Source: Zea mays (Eukaryota > Streptophyta > Magnoliopsida > Poales > Poaceae). From it: 64,000 nucleotides of DNA. Location: positions 2,108,001-2,172,000 of the forward strand of contig NC_050104.1 in assembly GCF_902167145.1 (NCBI RefSeq), written 5' to 3'. Made by a program: the position numbers and the translations under genes. Below, one piece after another: positions 55,202-64,000 of the stretch (the first letter of the stretch is position 1; each line of letters opens with the position of its first letter). Below the pieces are notes generated by a model. The model did not search any database and was not told where the DNA came from. It was given only the letters and a program-made list of their open reading frames with translations.

Positions 55202-56509
55202 TTATACATAATATCTCAGAAGCTCATCTGCATTCCAAGATCTTGGAACGTCATTCCCATCCATGTCCTTTAACCTGTATGAACCGGGTCTTGACGAGGA
55301 CACTACCAAGAAGGGACCTTCCCACTTAAGTTGTAGCTTCCCCACTGTGTCTGGGTTGGCTATTCTTCGAAGCACCGAATGTCCTAGCTTGATATTTTTC
55401 AATCTCACTTTTTTGTCTCGCCACTTGATTGTTTTGGCTTGATATTTATTGATGTGGTCTATAGCCTGAAGTCTGACTCCCTCTATAGTGTCTTTTGTTA
55501 TTTTGCAAGTATCTTCGTCCTCTGCTGAAGCTAGAGTCCTTATTGATCATGTTCTTGCTTCTTCTGGTGTTATTTCTTCATCTCCAAATTAAAGCTTGAA
55601 CGAAGTAAACCCTATTGATCTTGAGACACCAGTGTTATGATTCCATACCGCTTTTACCAATTCATCTGGCCATTTTCCTTTTGGTAGATTGAAGATTGAC
55701 TTCATTATTCCTGTGATAATGATTCTGTTGGCTCGCTCTACCAATCCATTAGATTTTGGATGACTCACAGATGCAAAATGTATTTTTGTACCAATTTGGT
55801 CATAAAACGTTCTAAATGTTTTAGCATCAAATTGAGTTCCGTTATCGACTGTGATAGCCTTCGGCACACCAAACCGGCAAACAATGTTTTGCTCGAAGAA
55901 TTTCTGGACTGTGGACAAAGTGATTGTAGCTAGGGGTTTAGCTTCGATCTACTTTGAAAAGTACTCCACTGCTACCACAACATATTTCAAGTTCCCTTGC
56001 GCTGGTGGGAGTGGGCCTAGTAAGTCTAGGCCCCACCTTTGCAGTGGTCAGGTGGGCTGTATTAGCTGGGTTAGAGACGAATGTTGCTTTTGATCTCTGG
56101 CGCACTTCTGGCAATTTTCACATTTTTGAACTAGATCTGCTGTGTTCGAAGTTGCCTTCAGCCAATAAAATCCTTGTCTGAATACCTTTCCAAGAAGGAG
56201 TCTGGATCTGATATGAGCTCTGCATATCCCTGCGTGTATCTCTTTCATTAGTTCCTGACCTTCGACTCTAGACAGACATTTTAACAGTGGAGAACAAACT
56301 CCTTGTTTGAACAATTCCCCTTCTATGATCATATATGGTCTTGTCCTAGCTTGCATCCTTTTAATGTAAGTTTTGTCGTCCAAAGGATAATTGCCTTGGA
56401 GGAAAGATACAATCTCAGTTCTCCAGTCCTCGCTGTGCATAGGTGAAATTGTAAGCACTGCTCGTTCCATGAGCTCGACTGAAGGTGCTTTGAGAGTTTC
56501 GAAGAACAC
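55202..56509 (-). pseudogene. Integrase of W
   Basis: Minus strand. The zinc-finger end (EIHAGICRAHIRSRLLLGKV, LVQKCENCQKCARDQK) is followed by a stop after QLIQPT and by core text in a new frame (PLQRWGLDLLGPLPPAQGNL, VVVAVEYFSKWIEAKP). A 110-codon open piece from 55918 reads AITVDNGTQFDAKTFRTFYD and HPKSNGLVERANRIIITGIM, so D, D and E are all present. The C-terminal part (55408-55202) reads GKLQLKWEGPFLVVSSSRPG and ends NADELLRYYV. Stops lie near 55588 and 55410-55560. No chromodomain follows, as expected for the Tat lineage. Confidence 0.85.
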
Positions 56510-56529
56510 TTCTGAGGGGAGTGGGAGCC

Positions 56530-57607
56530 CCTGTGACGCTGATTTAGCTAGTAAATATGCCTGCTCATTTTCTCCTCTTGGGATGTTCTTCCTGAGAAAC
56601 CTTCGAAGGAGGCTTCCATTCTGCGGACTGTATCAAGATACTTTTCAAGCTTCGGATCTCTTGCTTTGCTGCTTTTATCAACATGCCTTGTGATGACTTG
56701 TGAGTCAGATTTGAGAACTGTCCTTCTTATTCCCATTGCCTTAAGCTTTCGAAGCCCCAAGAGAAGAGCTTCGTACTCTGCAATATTATTTGTGCAGTTG
56801 AACTCCAATCTGGCTGCATAGCAAGTTTTGATTTTAGATGGTGATATCAGAATAGAAGTTGCACCTACAGAATACTGTCCAAGATTCGGTGTCTGTTATG
56901 CTTCCTTCTTCCTAAGCCCCTAGCGTCCAATCAGCAATGAAGTCTGCTAACGCTTGGAATTGGATGGAGGATCTATGGACAAAATCAATAGTGAATCCAT
57001 TTAGTTCTGCAATCCATTTCCAACTCTTCCTATAGCTTCTTTGTTTCTTATAATGTCCTTGAGAGGCTGAGATGAAGGTACTATAATGTGATATGACTGA
57101 AAATAATGTCGAAGCTTTCTGGAGGCCATCAACACGACATATCGTACCTTCTCCAACTCTGTGTAATTCCTTTTTGATGGACTTAATACTTCGGAAATGA
57201 AGTATACTAGGACTTGCTTCTTTGCTTGATCATCTTGTCTCTCCTACACATTGCTGCACTAACTGTAGCGTGGGAAGCAGCCACATACAGTAGTAATGGG
57301 GTCCTGACTATTGACGAAGGTGGAGTCAATGTTGTTAGCTGTATCAGGTATTGCTTTAGATATTCGAAAGCCTTTTGCTGAACTGGTCCTCATTGGAAGA
57401 CTTCAGCCGATTTTAGCACTTCAAAGAATGGCAAATTCCTTTCTGCTGATCCCGAGATGAATCTGTTCAAAGATGCCAGCCTTCTTGTTAGTCTCTAGGA
57501 ACCTTTTCTTGTCCTTGGTGGCTCCATCCGAAGTATAGCTTCTATTGTGCTTGGATTTGCTTCAATCCCTTTTGTGGATACTAGGCACCCAAGAAATTTT
57601 CCCTTCT
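56530..57607 (-). pseudogene. RNase H region of W (with second, archaeal-type RNase H)
   Basis: After RT the frame decays, but LLLYVAASHATVSAA near 57280-57310 marks the first RNase H. From about 56830 on a second domain reads LEFNCTNNIAEYEALLLGLR, RRTVLKSDSQVITRHV and KYLDTVRRMEASF, which matches the archaeal-type RNase H found in Tat/Ogre elements. A frame change near 56600 leads to ENEQAYLLAKSAS and on to integrase. Confidence 0.75.
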
Positions 57608-58600
57608 TCACTCCGAAAACACATTTTTTGGATTTAGCTTGATGCCAGCCTTTCTGAAGTTGGCAAATGCTTCTTGCAAGTCGGCAATGTGATTTTCTTG
57701 CTTCGTGCTTTTTACTATGATATCATCGACATATGTCAGAACATTCCTTCCAATTTGAGAGCTAAGGACTTTGGAAGTTATTCTACTAAAGCTTTCTCCA
57801 GCATTCTTGAGCCCCTCGGGCATCCGAAGGTAGCAGTATGTCCCACTAGGGGTCATGAAGCTTGTTTTAGGCTCGTCCTCCTTCTTCATCCAGATTTGAT
57901 GATAGCCTAAGTATTAGTCTAGTAGACTCATGAGGTCCGAAGTGACTGCTGCATCTACGAGGGAGTCTATTCTTGGTAAGGGGAACTCATCCTTCGGGCA
58001 TGCCTTGTTGAGATATGTAAAATCAATACACATTCTCCACTTTTCGCTGGCCTTCTTTACCATAACAGTGTTGGCTAGCCATTCCAAGTATGTTACTTCC
58101 CTGATTACTCTAGCACTGAGAAGCCTTTTAACTTTGTTTCTTGTCCATTCGGCTTTATCATCAAACATTTTCTGAAGCTTCTGCTTCCTTGGTCTGATGG
58201 CTGGGTCTACAATGAGTGAATGTTCAATAACATCTCTATTGACACCACAAAGATCATTGGCTGACCAAGCAAAAACATCATTGTTGTTGAACAGAAATTT
58301 TAGCAATGTTTTCTCTTGTTCATCACACAACTGAGATCCAAACAACACCTTCTGCTCAGTTATATCTTCACACAAAAGTATAGACTTTGGTTGATCTGTT
58401 GAAGTAGCTTTGTCTCTTATATGCTTATGCTGCTGATGAGCTTCGGCTTCATCTATGTTGCTGATGACCTTTGAATCTGTCCAGTTCCTTTTGGCCCTCC
58501 TAGCGGCCTCATGACTTCCATGCACAACAATAGGACCTTGGTCAGATGGTATCTTCATGCTCAAATATGTTGGATGGAGTACTGCTTCGAAGGAATTCAA
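57608..58600 (-). pseudogene. Reverse transcriptase of W
   Basis: Minus strand from 58600: the linker with SLIVDPAIRPRKQKLQKMFD, then fingers (KASEKWRMCIDFTYLNKACP, DEFPLPRIDSLVDAA) to a stop at 57914. After a short gap MTPSGTYCYLRMPEGLKNAG, the active site VLTYVDDIIVKSTKQENH and FANFRKAGIKLNPKNVF follow to 57608. The PLPRIDSLVD and YVDD motifs are complete. One stop (TAG near 57912) and a shift lie between the two open pieces. Confidence 0.85.
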
Positions 58601-59086
58601 TGTCTCTCGACCAATGATTGCATAGTTCTATTCTTGAGTTGTGAACATAACCAAAGGTGATTGGCACTGTTATCTTCCCAAGTGCCACTATCTGCCTTCC
58701 TCCGAAGCCACACAAGGGGTGCGTTGCATTATGTATTTTGTCATCCTGCTCTTGCATCTGCCTGAAGGCTTTTGCGAAGATGATATTTGTTGCACTACCT
58801 GTGTCTACTAGGACATTGTGAACCAGAAACCCTTTGATAACACATGATATGACCATTGCATTATTATGGGGGTAATCCTTGACCTGAAGGTCATCCTGAG
58901 AGAATGTGATTGGTACATGAGACCATTTGGATTTGATGTAGGGTCCTTGCACTCCAACATGTTGTACCCTTCTCTATGCTTCCTTCTTCTGCTTCTTATT
59001 GGTTGGTTCAGAACTTGAGCTGCCTGTGATTGGGAGCACCAGCTTCGTAGCCGAAGGTGTCACAACTTGGTCACCTTGTGAAGCCA
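58542..59086 (-). pseudogene. Start of the W polyprotein and protease; no gag
   Basis: The first ATG after the leader is at 59086: MASQGDQVVTPSATKLVLPI, a lysine-rich end (PTNKKQKKEA), a TAG at about 58975, then VQHVGVQGPYIKSKWSHVPI and the protease with FLVHNVLVDTGSATNIIFAK (active-site DTG). Only about 50 codons separate the ATG from the protease. Gag core and zinc knuckle are absent, although about 500 codons of gag stand in this place in X2 and V. The protease frame ends at 58542 and overlaps the RT frame in another phase. Confidence 0.75.
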
Positions 59087-59118
59087 TTGTTGTGGTTGTG
59101 GAAGTGAGTTCACCGGAG

Positions 59119-59128
59119 GTGGGCGCCA
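59119..59128 (-). promoter_or_regulatory. Primer-binding site of W
   Basis: Minus strand TGGCGCCCAC followed by CTCCGGTGAACTCACTTCCA, one base after the LTR. Confidence 0.7.
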
Positions 59129-59129
59129 A

Positions 59130-59759
59130 TGTTGGTCACTTGTTCTTAAGTGCTATAAATCAAGAACAAGGCAATACAATTGATACAGATTAAGGACCTT
59201 CGTCCTTGGAAGCATTATCTCCTTTCAGATATAATGATCTTCAGACGAAGGTCATGGAGGATGCACCTTCATGATTCGCAAAAATAACAATTCATAGAAA
59301 TGATAAGTATTATCTATTCATATATTGATTCATATATTTATTTCATGATAAACATATGAGTATTAATAGGATTTATATTACATTGATACCTTCGGCTTGT
59401 TCAAAGGCATTGACGCGAGAGCGATTATAATCCAGCGTGAATAGTATGTTCACCTACTTATAGGCACGAGACGCGGTCTGGGTAAAATTACATTTGTAAC
59501 CCCAATCTGTACACATAATCATAACATAAACCATTAGGGATTAACTAGTCTTTTCTTCTTTGGCTTGGCATCACGTTTTGACCTTCGTTGCCACCTTAAG
59601 CCGAAGCTATCGTCCTTCGGTGGTAGCTTCGGCATTCGCCGTTATAGCTCTCGGATAATATCTTCGTCTCAAGAACCTTCAGTAGGGAGGATCCTCAACA
59701 TCACTTTCCAGTTATATCTTTGTCTTGAGGAGCTTTGGCGGAGAAGAAGACCCCCAACA
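59130..59759 (-). mobile_element. 5' LTR of Tat element W
   Basis: 630 bp. On the minus strand it starts TGTTGGGGGTCTTCTTCTCC at 59759 and ends AACAAGTGACCAACA at 59130. TATA box (TATAAGTA) at 59455-59462 on the minus strand. The first 139 bp are also present at 32732-32870, which identifies that fragment as the partner LTR. Confidence 0.85.
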
Positions 59760-60360
59760 GATGTCCTTCAAGAGAACATTAAGGTGGTGTACACGCAATT
59801 TTGCAATGTGTATTGAGCCTTAGGGGAGGTTGAACCTTTCAATGAGGACAAGAAGGATTTGGGGAATTGTTTTGTAAGCTGGTTGTAGGACGAATTTATC
59901 AACCATCCTAGCGTCATCGAGGGTTTGATGGCATACTCTGCCCTTGTCACAAATGAGGGTAGTGGAAATGCCCTTGCATGTAAAGGCTACCACCACTTTG
60001 CGGCACTCCGATGAAATTTATAGGTTTTTATTCAGAAAAGTGAATTGTCTAACTAACTTTGCGGCACTAGCCGAAAGGTCCTCAACCCCTCTAGTTGTGT
60101 ATGAGGGGCACAATCTTCGTGTGTAAAGAAGGGGCACTATTGGACAAGGGGGTGATTACCTAAGGGTGTTCTAAGTTTGAAAGGTACCAAAGCGGCAAAG
60201 GCCCCTCGGGGTGCCATGAAAAGGGCCCATCATGATGCCATGACTAGGATGTTGGTTCGACTTCTAGACCTACCTTGCATTCACAAAGATGTCCTTTGGT
60301 GTCTTGGATGGACCACTGATGAGTTTGATATATTGATGTGAGTGTATCTAGAGATCGGTC
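59760..60360 (+). pseudogene. Remnant of the antisense gene in U
   Basis: Plus-strand text VLQENIKVVYTQFCNVY, then in the same direction EVEPFNEDKKDLGNCFVSW, DEFINHPSVIEGLMAY and SALVTNEGSGNALA, interrupted by stops. Position next to the array and orientation opposite to integrase match the antisense gene of W and X, but the sequence is too different for me to align by eye. Low certainty. Confidence 0.4.
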
Positions 60361-60639
60361 TTCTTGTGAAGACAGAGCCGACCAGTATGAAATAATATAG
60401 TTGATCATAACTGTTTATAGACGAGGACTTCTTGTAACTTGGTTGAAATAAAATCATTTTTTGTTTTAGTTGTGCTCACTGAAGTTGTCGATCAACAACG
60501 TTTTAGCAGAACACTGCTCTCGCCCCTTTTCCAATTGGGGGTTAATGCAAGATCATAGGGCGTAGTCTGTTTTTGTGTGGAGTTAGCTCGATTAATTGTG
60601 CGGATCTTTTTTTTTGATCTAATTGTGCCCTTGGGCGAC

Positions 60640-61010
60640 TTTGTATCTTTAGGTGACTTCACTCGAATATTATTTTTATTTAGCTATGCCCTTTGGTGTC
60701 TTTGCATCCATAAGTGTCTATGCTTGAATCTTATTTTGATTCAAGTATGCCCTTAGGCATCTTTGCACCCTTAGGTGTCTTCGCTCAAATCTTATTTGAT
60801 TCGAATGCATCCTTAAACATGTTCGCACCATTAGGTGTCTTCGCTTGAATCGTATTTTTACTCGGTTGTGTCCTTAGATGTCTTCGCACCTTGAGGTGTC
60901 CTCTCTCAAATCTTATCTTTATTCAGCTGCGCCCTTAGATGTCTTCGCACACTTAGGCGTCTTTGCTTGAATCTTATTTTAAATCGGATGTGCTATTAGG
61001 CATCTTCTTG
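60640..61010. repeat. Tandem array in U
   Basis: About six units of 55-62 bp: a core of GCCCTTAGGTGTCTTCGC (with variants GGCATCTTTGC and GATGTCTTCGC) and a spacer like TTGAATCTTATTTTGATTCA. Confidence 0.8.
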
Positions 61011-61289
61011 TTGCACAGAATTAGTGAGACTTTGTGTTTCAGCTATTGTGGTGACTGTTTTATAGTCGAATATTGGGCTCGAGTTCAAGTCTGTTGACCA
61101 ACGAGACAATTTATAGAGGAAACAAGTTTTATAATTACAAGGCTTTATGTCATTTAAAACCTCATCCCTTCATGAGGAAAAGAGTGTGGGCCTGATGACA
61201 TGAATGTGAAAGAGAAAATTACAAGGGCACTTCGAGGGCCCTGCCAAGTTGGGTTGGCTTACAAGTAGAATCTCCTTAGGTTGTCTACA

Positions 61290-62040
61290 TTCTAACTATG
61301 TTTGAGGTCTACCCCTGTCTCGTTTTCTAGCTTATAGGAGTTTAGCAAAGTCTTTTTAGTGACGATGTAGGGGCCCTCCCATTTTAGTTCGAGTTTTCCC
61401 TTGGCTTCTGTTCTCGCCGTGCGAACAAGGACTAGGTCACCATGTTCGAAATCTTTGGGGATGACCATTGTGTCTCTCAAGGCCTTCGTTGCAACTTGAT
61501 ATTTATTAAGGGCATTAAGGGCCTCGAATCTATAGACTTTAAGAAGGTCTTTCGTTGTTGCTTTGTCTGCATATAGCACGTAGTCTAGATTGGCTCAGGA
61601 CGAATTTATGCTTGAGTTCTTGTGGGGGCATTACTTTTGCTCCATACATAAGCTTGAAGTGTGTACAACCTGTGGCTCTAGACTCTGTTGTGTTTAGCCC
61701 CCATAGGTCATCAGGTAGTTGGGCCATTTTGTGAAGTACTCAATGGCGACCAAAGAAAATTTGAGATTGCCTTGGGCCGTTGGCAAGGGGTCGATGATGT
61801 TTATACCCCATCGTTGGAGGGGCCATATGGATGCGATTAGTTTTGTTTGCTACAAGGGCCCCCTTTGTGTTGAAAATTTTTACCATGGCTCGCAAGAATA
61901 CTCAACATGGAGTGCCTCTATGATGATCCCTGGCAAGAAGAAACCTTGGTGCATGGCCATGGATGCGAGGGCTCTAAGGCTTATGTGACAACCGCTTAGG
62001 CTTTTGTGGACTTCAATCAAGAGTTGTTTGCCCTCAGCTT
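61290..62040 (-). pseudogene. Integrase remnant of U
   Basis: Minus strand: zinc-finger area with SLRALASMAMHQGFFLPG, then WPLQRWGINIIDPLPTAQGN and FSLVAIEYFTKWPNYL, a jump to LWGLNTTESRATGCTHFKLM (61700) that skips most of the core including the second D and the E, and the C-terminal end GKLELKWEGPYIVTKKTLLN. An internal deletion of roughly 100 codons has therefore occurred. Confidence 0.75.
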
Positions 62041-62050
62041 GGGTAACACA

Positions 62051-64000
62051 TGTAACACCCCTAGTGTTACTATCACTAAAACTTGAGCATCACATCATGA
62101 GCATTGGCATATCATGTGTTTGTTACACCTAGAGTGCATTCACTAGGTAAAAATTTCAAATAAGTTGTACTGATATGACTTGATGTGTGGTTAACCCTAG
62201 GGTAAAGTGCTTAACCTCAAATCAAGGCTTATGGATATAAGTGAAGCCCAGATATGTGAAAACCTCAAAAGACATGAGACATGATCATAAGATATCACAT
62301 TTGAAGGACTTTAGTGACACCAAAACCCTAAAGTGCTAAAAACCCTGAAAAGACCCCTGGAAAACCCTAAACTAGAACCCTAGGGGGTTAAGTGTAAATT
62401 TTGTGCACTTTTGGACCCAAGTGCAAAAACCAAAGTATTAGAACACCGCAAATCATATGTTTCACACATTTGAGGATTTGCAAATCAAATTATGGGATTT
62501 GGACTTATTTGCAAAAAGTACGCCATGAAATCATATGTGACTAAGTCTGAAATTCAGTGCATGGGGCAACTTTGGAGCTCTATATATCTAAATCTACAAA
62601 GAATTTACCCTATGTCAACACATCAAACTTGTAGAGATATGATAGGAGTGCAACTTTGCTTAAGCAACTAAGCCTTGATCACATATAAAATTTGGAGTAA
62701 AATGAGCTCAAAGTTGTGTTGTGAGTCACACTGATAACTGAATTATGGTCACCTGTGACATTGGCAGGACTTTGAGGTCGAATTGGAGTAGGATCTAGTG
62801 ATCGATTGGGGATGGTTACTATAGTCGAATTGTAGCTGGATTATGGATTAACATCTTTGTTATAGAAGGATTAGCTAGTTGCTATATAGAAATTAGAGAT
62901 CAAAGCTCTGCAAAGTGCTATGACAGAGGTTCTGAATGGGGTTTCCCATGGTACAGTGCACTGAAAAAGATCTTCAGGTGCAGTCCCCCTCGCCGTCGGT
63001 GACCTTTGCGCAAGGATTCGCGCTGATCGCGGTGATTCGTGCTGGACTCAGGCAGGATAGTGCCGGGAGGGTGAAAGGATCAGAAGAGGAGCGGATTGGG
63101 TCGCGGGGTGAAGTTTATCAACCGCGTCTGTAGCTGTGCGACGTGGCTGGACCGCCGGTGTCATCGTGGAGACTCTGGCGACCTCGGTTATGCCACGTCG
63201 TGGCTTGTTACTGTGCGATAGTAACCGTGGCACACTTAGGATTGCAATCTTTGAACCGTTGCACCGGTGAATGCCACGACTAAGCCACCAGTGCTCTCCC
63301 CTCTCTCCGGCCGCCAGCGCGCGATTCCAAATTCACGAGCCACCGCCCTTGGGTCCTATAAATTGAGCGTGCCATCAGCTCCGCTAGGTAGTCACGCATC
63401 CAGCGCACCCACTCGTACCTCAGATTGTCCACCTGAGAGCTCTAATTTGGGATTTCCCCCAAATCTGTCAAGAACACCGCGTGTGTGAGCTCGTCGTGGC
63501 CAGCTCTCCACAGGTCCGATCATGCCTTCCTCGCTCTCGTTTCAACATCCCTGTGTGCTGTAGATGCTTAGCAGCCTGGCCAATTGAACTAGATCACGCT
63601 AGATCACCGGGAACACTTCAGATTGTCCTTGGTTTGCGCTGTCACCGTGGGCAGGGAGATCAAGAGCTAGAACCTTGCAATTGATCGAGGGGAAATGATC
63701 GTCAGAGGTAGAATTGTGTGTCAGCCAAGCAAGAGCACCGGCCATTGCGTATCTTGGCCGGTACAGGCTCACCGGAGACTTGCCGTCGCCGTCCAACGTC
63801 ATGGACCCGACACTGTGAAGAAATAGAACTACAAGGGTCTATCTGCGAACGTCAGAGACACATATGAATAGTGCTAAGGGCTCTTTATGGGTTATTCGAA
63901 CAGTCAGGGTCCTCTATGCAAAGACGCAAGTGCGGGCGTGCGCGGGCGCGTTTCACCCCGTTACTATTTACTTTTTTTCTTTTTCTTTTTCTACCAGACT
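62051..64000 (+). mobile_element. LTR of a chromovirus-like retrotransposon (runs off the right edge)
   Basis: It starts TGTAACACCCCTAGTGTTAC at 62051, the TGTAACRCCC start seen in the E1 LTR, directly after U sequence. At least 1950 bp: AT-rich to 62930, then GC-richer (62960-63830), then a pyrimidine tract at the window end (ACTTTTTTTCTTTTTCTTTT), the order seen in the E2 LTR on its minus strand. Short frames in it show no domain. The last two thirds contain no repeat I could find by eye. Confidence 0.6.

Larger units (their letters stand above)
59760..62050 (-). mobile_element. Decayed Tat element U (fragment)
   Basis: Minus-strand integrase fragments (62040-61290), a tandem array (60640-61010) and an antisense stretch on the plus strand (59760-60130) repeat the layout of W and X on a more diverged sequence. 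It lacks LTRs here: W inserted on the left and an LTR begins at 62051 on the right. Confidence 0.7.

Noticed and set aside
63267..63802. Frames near the right edge that might be a host gene
   Set aside because: They sit within the LTR that starts at 62051, are short, overlap on both strands and resemble no known family.

Overview
The window looks like intergenic DNA from a large grass genome, most likely maize or a close Zea relative. This is an inference from the element types: Sirevirus-type Ty1/copia, Tekay/Del-type chromoviruses with LTRs of about 3 kb, Tat-lineage Ty3/gypsy elements with an antisense gene, and an En/Spm-type CACTA transposon. I see no host gene, tRNA, rRNA or CRISPR array. 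Nearly every base can be assigned to a transposable element, and most elements sit inside one another.

Layout. Bases 1-531 are the end of a chromovirus-like LTR inserted in V. V (532-4260, minus) is a gag-bearing, pol-less Tat element. E1 (4261-32731, plus) is a decayed Tekay/Del-type chromovirus. It is split by E2 (6601-18102, minus, another chromovirus with 3.2 kb LTRs) and by an 8.4 kb CACTA element (20711-29095, TTA target duplication) that carries TNPD-like and TNPA-like genes on the minus strand. E1's 3' LTR (29806-32731) ends inside the 3' LTR of W.

W is a minus-strand Tat element running from 59759 down to 53998 and again from about 36135 down to 32732. It has protease, RT, RNase H and integrase but no visible gag. 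The interruption (about 36160-53997) holds a fragment of a first X-family copy (X1), the 3' end of another Tat element (Y), a Sirevirus without its 3' LTR, the rest of X1, and then a complete second copy (X2, 46560-53997, plus) that shares its 5' LTR with X1. X and V carry gag and no pol, the mirror image of W. W's 5' LTR abuts U (59760-62050), a further decayed Tat element. From 62051 to the end lies the start of another chromovirus-like LTR.

How the parts work together. None of the LTR elements looks able to move alone: reading frames carry stops and frameshifts, and many stops are TAG where CAG is expected. The best preserved reading frames are the Sirevirus pol (1068 codons) and the CACTA transposase exon (844 codons from the chosen ATG). 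The most unusual shared feature is the spliced gene that Tat elements W, X, Y and V carry on the strand opposite to the retrotransposon genes, with its own TATA box beside the 3' LTR. The X/V (gag) and W (pol) elements share LTR ends, primer-binding site and leader, which suggests a two-component retrotransposon system. Coordinates of LTR ends were read from TG...CA ends, primer-binding sites and pairwise comparison of copies inside the window.
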